Below are positions 22,047 to 24,157 of a DNA stretch of 24,157 nt, piece after piece. The DNA is from Chitinophagaceae bacterium UBA2791. Its GTDB lineage: Bacteria; Bacteroidota; Bacteroidia; Chitinophagales; Chitinophagaceae. Position 1 is the first letter of the stretch. The number at the start of each line of letters is the position of its first letter. The position numbers and the translations under genes are program-made. The stretch is from the NCBI GenBank assembly GCA_002352105.1, contig DEHV01000006.1:95265-119421 (forward strand). The letters run 5' to 3'. The notes below the pieces were generated by a model. The model was not told the origin of the DNA, did no database searches, and saw only the letters and a list, made by a program, of their open reading frames with translations.

Positions 22047-22766
22047 ATGAAGGTATTCAAATTTGGCGGCGACAGCATTGGCAATATGGACAGGATCGCG
22101 CGGGCCGGCGATACCGTAAAGAATTATAGCGGCGAAAAGGTCCTGATCGTGATCTCTGCTATGGGCAAGACCTCCCACTCGCTGGAAAAAGTGGCGGAAG
22201 CTTTTTGCAATGGACGCCGGGAGGAAGCCCTTGCTCTTTTTGAAGTAGTCAAAAAACACTTTCTCACGCTTGCTAATTATCTGCTGGTTAAGGAATACAA
22301 CGGCGCCTATCCCCGTTTGCTGGATATTTTCACCGAAGTGGAATGGCTGCTGCATGATCGCCCGGTAAAGGGGCCCGCCTATTATCACGACCAGATCGTT
22401 TGCTCCGGCGAACTGCTGACCTCCGCTCTTATAAGCGCCTATTTCAATGAAGCGGGCATTCAAAACGTATGGGTGGATATAAGGGATATCTTTCGCACAG
22501 ATGATCATTTCGGGAATGCCGCGATCGACTGGTCCTTTACCCGGGAAAGGGTAAATGCCGCGATCGCTCCCCTGTTCAACGACTCTGATATCGTTGTCAC
22601 GCAGGGAGCCGTCGGCGCCACGGCTGAAAATGAAAGTACCACGCTGGGACCGGACGGCGGCGACCATTCGGCGGGCGTATTCGCCAATATGCTCCAGGCT
22701 TCGGAACTGCTCATCTGGGAGGATACGGAAGGCGTTACGAAACCCATCCCAAAGCGTTTCCCTTAG
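22047..22766 (+). CDS. Truncated aspartate kinase-like protein (possible pseudogene)
   Basis: A 239-residue amino-acid-kinase domain related to aspartate kinase, which phosphorylates aspartate for lysine, threonine and methionine synthesis. KVFKFGGDSIGN, VLIVISAMGKTSHSLEKV, CSGELLTSALISAYFNEAG, VWVDIRDIFRTDD and VTQGAVGATAENESTTLG align in order with the family. The frame then stops at KPIPKRFP, just before the segment that normally carries YYGAxxIHPKT. The end of the kinase domain and both ACT domains are missing; typical aspartokinases have 400-450 residues. No remnant of that C-terminus is visible in any frame downstream, so this is a deletion rather than a simple frameshift. Some core positions differ from the usual ones: KFGGTS is KFGGDS and TLGRGGSDY is TLGPDGGDH. 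A promoter-like element precedes it. It is either decayed or adapted to another role. Confidence 0.65.
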   Translation: MKVFKFGGDSIGNMDRIARAGDTVKNYSGEKVLIVISAMGKTSHSLEKVAEAFCNGRREEALALFEVVKKHFLTLANYLLVKEYNGAYPRLLDIFTEVEWLLHDRPVKGPAYYHDQIVCSGELLTSALISAYFNEAGIQNVWVDIRDIFRTDDHFGNAAIDWSFTRERVNAAIAPLFNDSDIVVTQGAVGATAENESTTLGPDGGDHSAGVFANMLQASELLIWEDTEGVTKPIPKRFP

Positions 22767-23053
22767 AGAGATAATCCCGGCTGATCTGGGCAAAAGCGAT
22801 CAGCCGCATTCCTCCCCACTGTTACGCATTACCGCGATGAACGGATGGCCGCGTTTAGCGCCGGAAAAATGCGGCTATTGCGCCAACCTGCCCAATGAGC
22901 ATTGGCGGATCGAACCAACAAAAAGGAGCTGTTCAGAAATTCGATACAACCCCTTTTTTCGGATACCCGACAGAAATGATTTTCGTTTATACGCGATTCT
23001 CAGCGCCTTCAATATGCTTCCGATACTTGCGCTGTAAATTATTCCGTAAAAAA
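22767..23053. other. Gene-free stretch between truncated kinase and small membrane protein gene
   Basis: I see no convincing gene in these 287 bases on either strand; the short open frames are in composition and sequence unlike any protein I recognise. It holds a strong hairpin (22778-22806). CAGAAAT occurs twice in direct orientation near 22934 and 22971. It may contain eroded sequence from whatever event removed the kinase C-terminus. Confidence 0.5.
22778..22806 (+). terminator. Strong hairpin after the truncated kinase gene
   Basis: Perfect 9-base arms CGGCTGATC (22778-22786) and GATCAGCCG (22798-22806) around an 11-base loop begin 12 bases after the kinase stop codon. The position suits a transcription terminator, but CATTCCTCCCC follows rather than a T run, so an intrinsic terminator is not certain. 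Confidence 0.4.
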
Positions 23054-23518
23054 CTAGAGGATCCAAATAAGCAGGAAAAATACAGCAACTACGCCAAACC
23101 CAAGCCATGCCCATTTGATCACCGTCTCGTCGCCGATCAGGTAAGCGATCAATACGCCTACAACGTTCAGCAACAGGCCCAACACAAAGCCGCCGACATT
23201 AAAATCGGAAGTATCAAGACCTGCAGGCGCCACAAATGATTCCGGCTGCGCATTGTTTTTAGCCGCCTTCTTCAACTTATGCTGCATCATTTTAAGGGAT
23301 AGCTTTTCGGCAAACGACATTTTCTTTCCTGTGATCTCTTTATAGCTCTTAGGGGTCAACGCCATAAATTCACTCATGGTCATACCCGCAAATGGAGAGG
23401 CGTTTGCAGCTTCAGATTTGGCCGCTTCTGCAGTAGATGGCGACACCAGCGCAAAAGAAGAATGCGCTATTACAAGCCCGGCAAAAATTAAGATCGAAAG
23501 TCTAAGCAGATGTTTCAT
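23054..23518 (-). CDS. Small exported membrane protein, Bacteroidota-type, unknown function
   Basis: A 154-residue protein with a signal peptide (about residues 1-23, MKHLLRLSILIFAGLVIAHSSFA), then an alanine-rich segment. A conserved-looking block MTMSEFMALTPKSYKEITGKKM, then SFAEKLSLKMMQHKLKK (46-84), recurs in small envelope proteins of Bacteroidota. Two C-terminal membrane helices (about 108-128 and 135-153) follow. It has no catalytic motif and no named family that I can give. It faces away from the MutS-like gene across 97 bases and converges with the truncated kinase gene across the gene-free stretch. Confidence 0.75.
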   Translation of the reverse strand: MKHLLRLSILIFAGLVIAHSSFALVSPSTAEAAKSEAANASPFAGMTMSEFMALTPKSYKEITGKKMSFAEKLSLKMMQHKLKKAAKNNAQPESFVAPAGLDTSDFNVGGFVLGLLLNVVGVLIAYLIGDETVIKWAWLGFGVVAVFFLLIWIL

Positions 23519-23615
23519 AATGTGTAAGTTTGAATAATGAATAATTTCGTCGCCATAAGCAGGCTAAAAAAGATCCAATGCGAAGATGACGATTTTCTGT
23601 TAAATATTACATAAA

Positions 23616-24157
23616 ATGGAGCCCGGAAATTTTTACGCGGAGCGAATAACAGTTTACCAGAACAGGATAAAGAAACTCAGGAAAAGGATTGCCTCGGCGT
23701 CCATTTTGCGATTGATCAGTTTTATTGTCCTTGCCCTGTCGCTTTATTTTCTCTTTAGCCAGTACGCTGTTTCTCTTTTATTGATCAGTCTTTTCAGCCT
23801 GGTCTGCTTTATCGTTTTCATACGCATATCCCTGAACCTGCAATCGGCAAAACAGCTTTCGGAAAAAATGCTGTTCATCAATGAAAACGAACTCAGGGTC
23901 GTCAATGGCGGGGAAAATGGATTTGACGACGGCAAAAAGATAACGGCAACGGCCATCTATCGCGACGATCTTGACATATTCGGCCCGAGATCCCTTTACC
24001 ACCTGCTCAACAGGACGACCGCCAGCCATGGCGCAGAAGCCCTTTCGACCCTGCTGGTATCTCCGCCCTTGCAGAAAAAAGACATTGAAGAAAGGCAGGA
24101 AGCGACAAAACAGTTTTCTACCCAGCCGGAGCTTGGTCAGCTGATCACGGCGCAGGG
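23616..24157 (+). CDS. Membrane-anchored MutS-family protein, 5' part cut by window edge
   Basis: The frame opens at ATG 23616 and runs without a stop to the right edge (180 codons). After a basic N-terminus (RIKKLRKRI) come two membrane helices, about residues 29-47 and 52-70. Next is the start of a MutS core-type helical domain: DLDIFGPRSLYHLLNRT (118-134), GAEALSTLLVSPP, then IEERQEATKQF. This layout matches the MutS-related ATPases of Bacteroidota often annotated as DNA mismatch repair protein, which lack the mismatch-recognition domain and are anchored in the membrane. The ATPase domain would lie beyond the window, so ATP-binding motifs cannot be checked. Upstream is a 97-base divergent spacer without a clear promoter. 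Confidence 0.85.
   Translation, partial: MEPGNFYAERITVYQNRIKKLRKRIASASILRLISFIVLALSLYFLFSQYAVSLLLISLFSLVCFIVFIRISLNLQSAKQLSEKMLFINENELRVVNGGENGFDDGKKITATAIYRDDLDIFGPRSLYHLLNRTTASHGAEALSTLLVSPPLQKKDIEERQEATKQFSTQPELGQLITAQ

Noticed and set aside
22555..23037. A 160-codon plus-strand open frame overlapping the kinase end, considered as the shifted kinase C-terminus
   Set aside because: Its translation after 22766 does not resemble the missing aspartokinase segment or ACT domains, and its first part is a shadow of the kinase frame.
22875..23114. A 79-codon minus-strand open frame in the gene-free stretch, considered as a transposase remnant
   Set aside because: No transposase motif or terminal repeats could be identified, and it overlaps the well-supported small membrane protein gene.
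23744..24029. Two short minus-strand open frames near the right edge
   Set aside because: They lie opposite the MutS-family gene, whose open frame and domain match are much stronger.
1..24157. CRISPR array, tRNA or rRNA genes, insertion sequences, phage or defence genes
   Set aside because: No regularly spaced repeats, cloverleaf sequences, transposase or integrase motifs, or recognisable defence proteins were seen on either strand.

Overview
The window looks like a chromosomal segment of a Bacteroidota bacterium, most likely of the Chitinophagaceae/Chitinophagales. Four things point there: Bacteroidota-restricted families (DUF4270 lipoprotein, DUF4294 protein, a one-domain glycogen-synthase-like protein next to panC, a membrane-anchored MutS relative); starts without Shine-Dalgarno sequences; several TAnnTTTG -7 promoter elements; and a class I FBPase of Bacteroidota type. 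Base composition is near 50% G+C and looks even. I see no integrase, insertion sequence, CRISPR array, rRNA or tRNA. It reads as core-genome housekeeping rather than a mobile island.

Layout. 1-2913 (minus): a one-domain GT5 protein and a DUF4270 lipoprotein form a pair, followed by metK (cut by the left edge) with its own promoter. 3021-5764 (plus): a tight run panC, panD, a lysylphosphatidylglycerol-synthase-type membrane protein and an rfaE2-type nucleotidyltransferase, which link pantothenate synthesis with envelope functions. 5761-9370 (minus): ccmE, ccmF and a secreted DUF4294 protein. CcmE has a cysteine in place of the usual haem-binding histidine. 9510-15020 (plus): a ureohydrolase, a small membrane protein, a radical SAM enzyme of unknown substrate, a TonB-like protein without ExbB/ExbD neighbours, and folC. 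15085-21918 (minus): a secreted M14 metallopeptidase and a lipoprotein amidohydrolase (one operon), a NUDIX hydrolase, a YfiT/DinB-type protein and class I fructose-1,6-bisphosphatase. 22047-24157: a truncated aspartate-kinase-like gene, a gene-free stretch, a small secreted or membrane protein on the minus strand, and the 5' end of a membrane-anchored MutS-family gene running off the right edge.

No clear new multi-gene system is visible. The best leads are the radical SAM protein and the hairpin-packed 222-base spacer after it, the GT5 relative that has lost donor-site motifs, the Cys-type CcmE, and the truncated aspartokinase. Several other spacers also hold perfect inverted repeats. No gene-free stretch exceeds 300 bases; the longest is 22767-23053.
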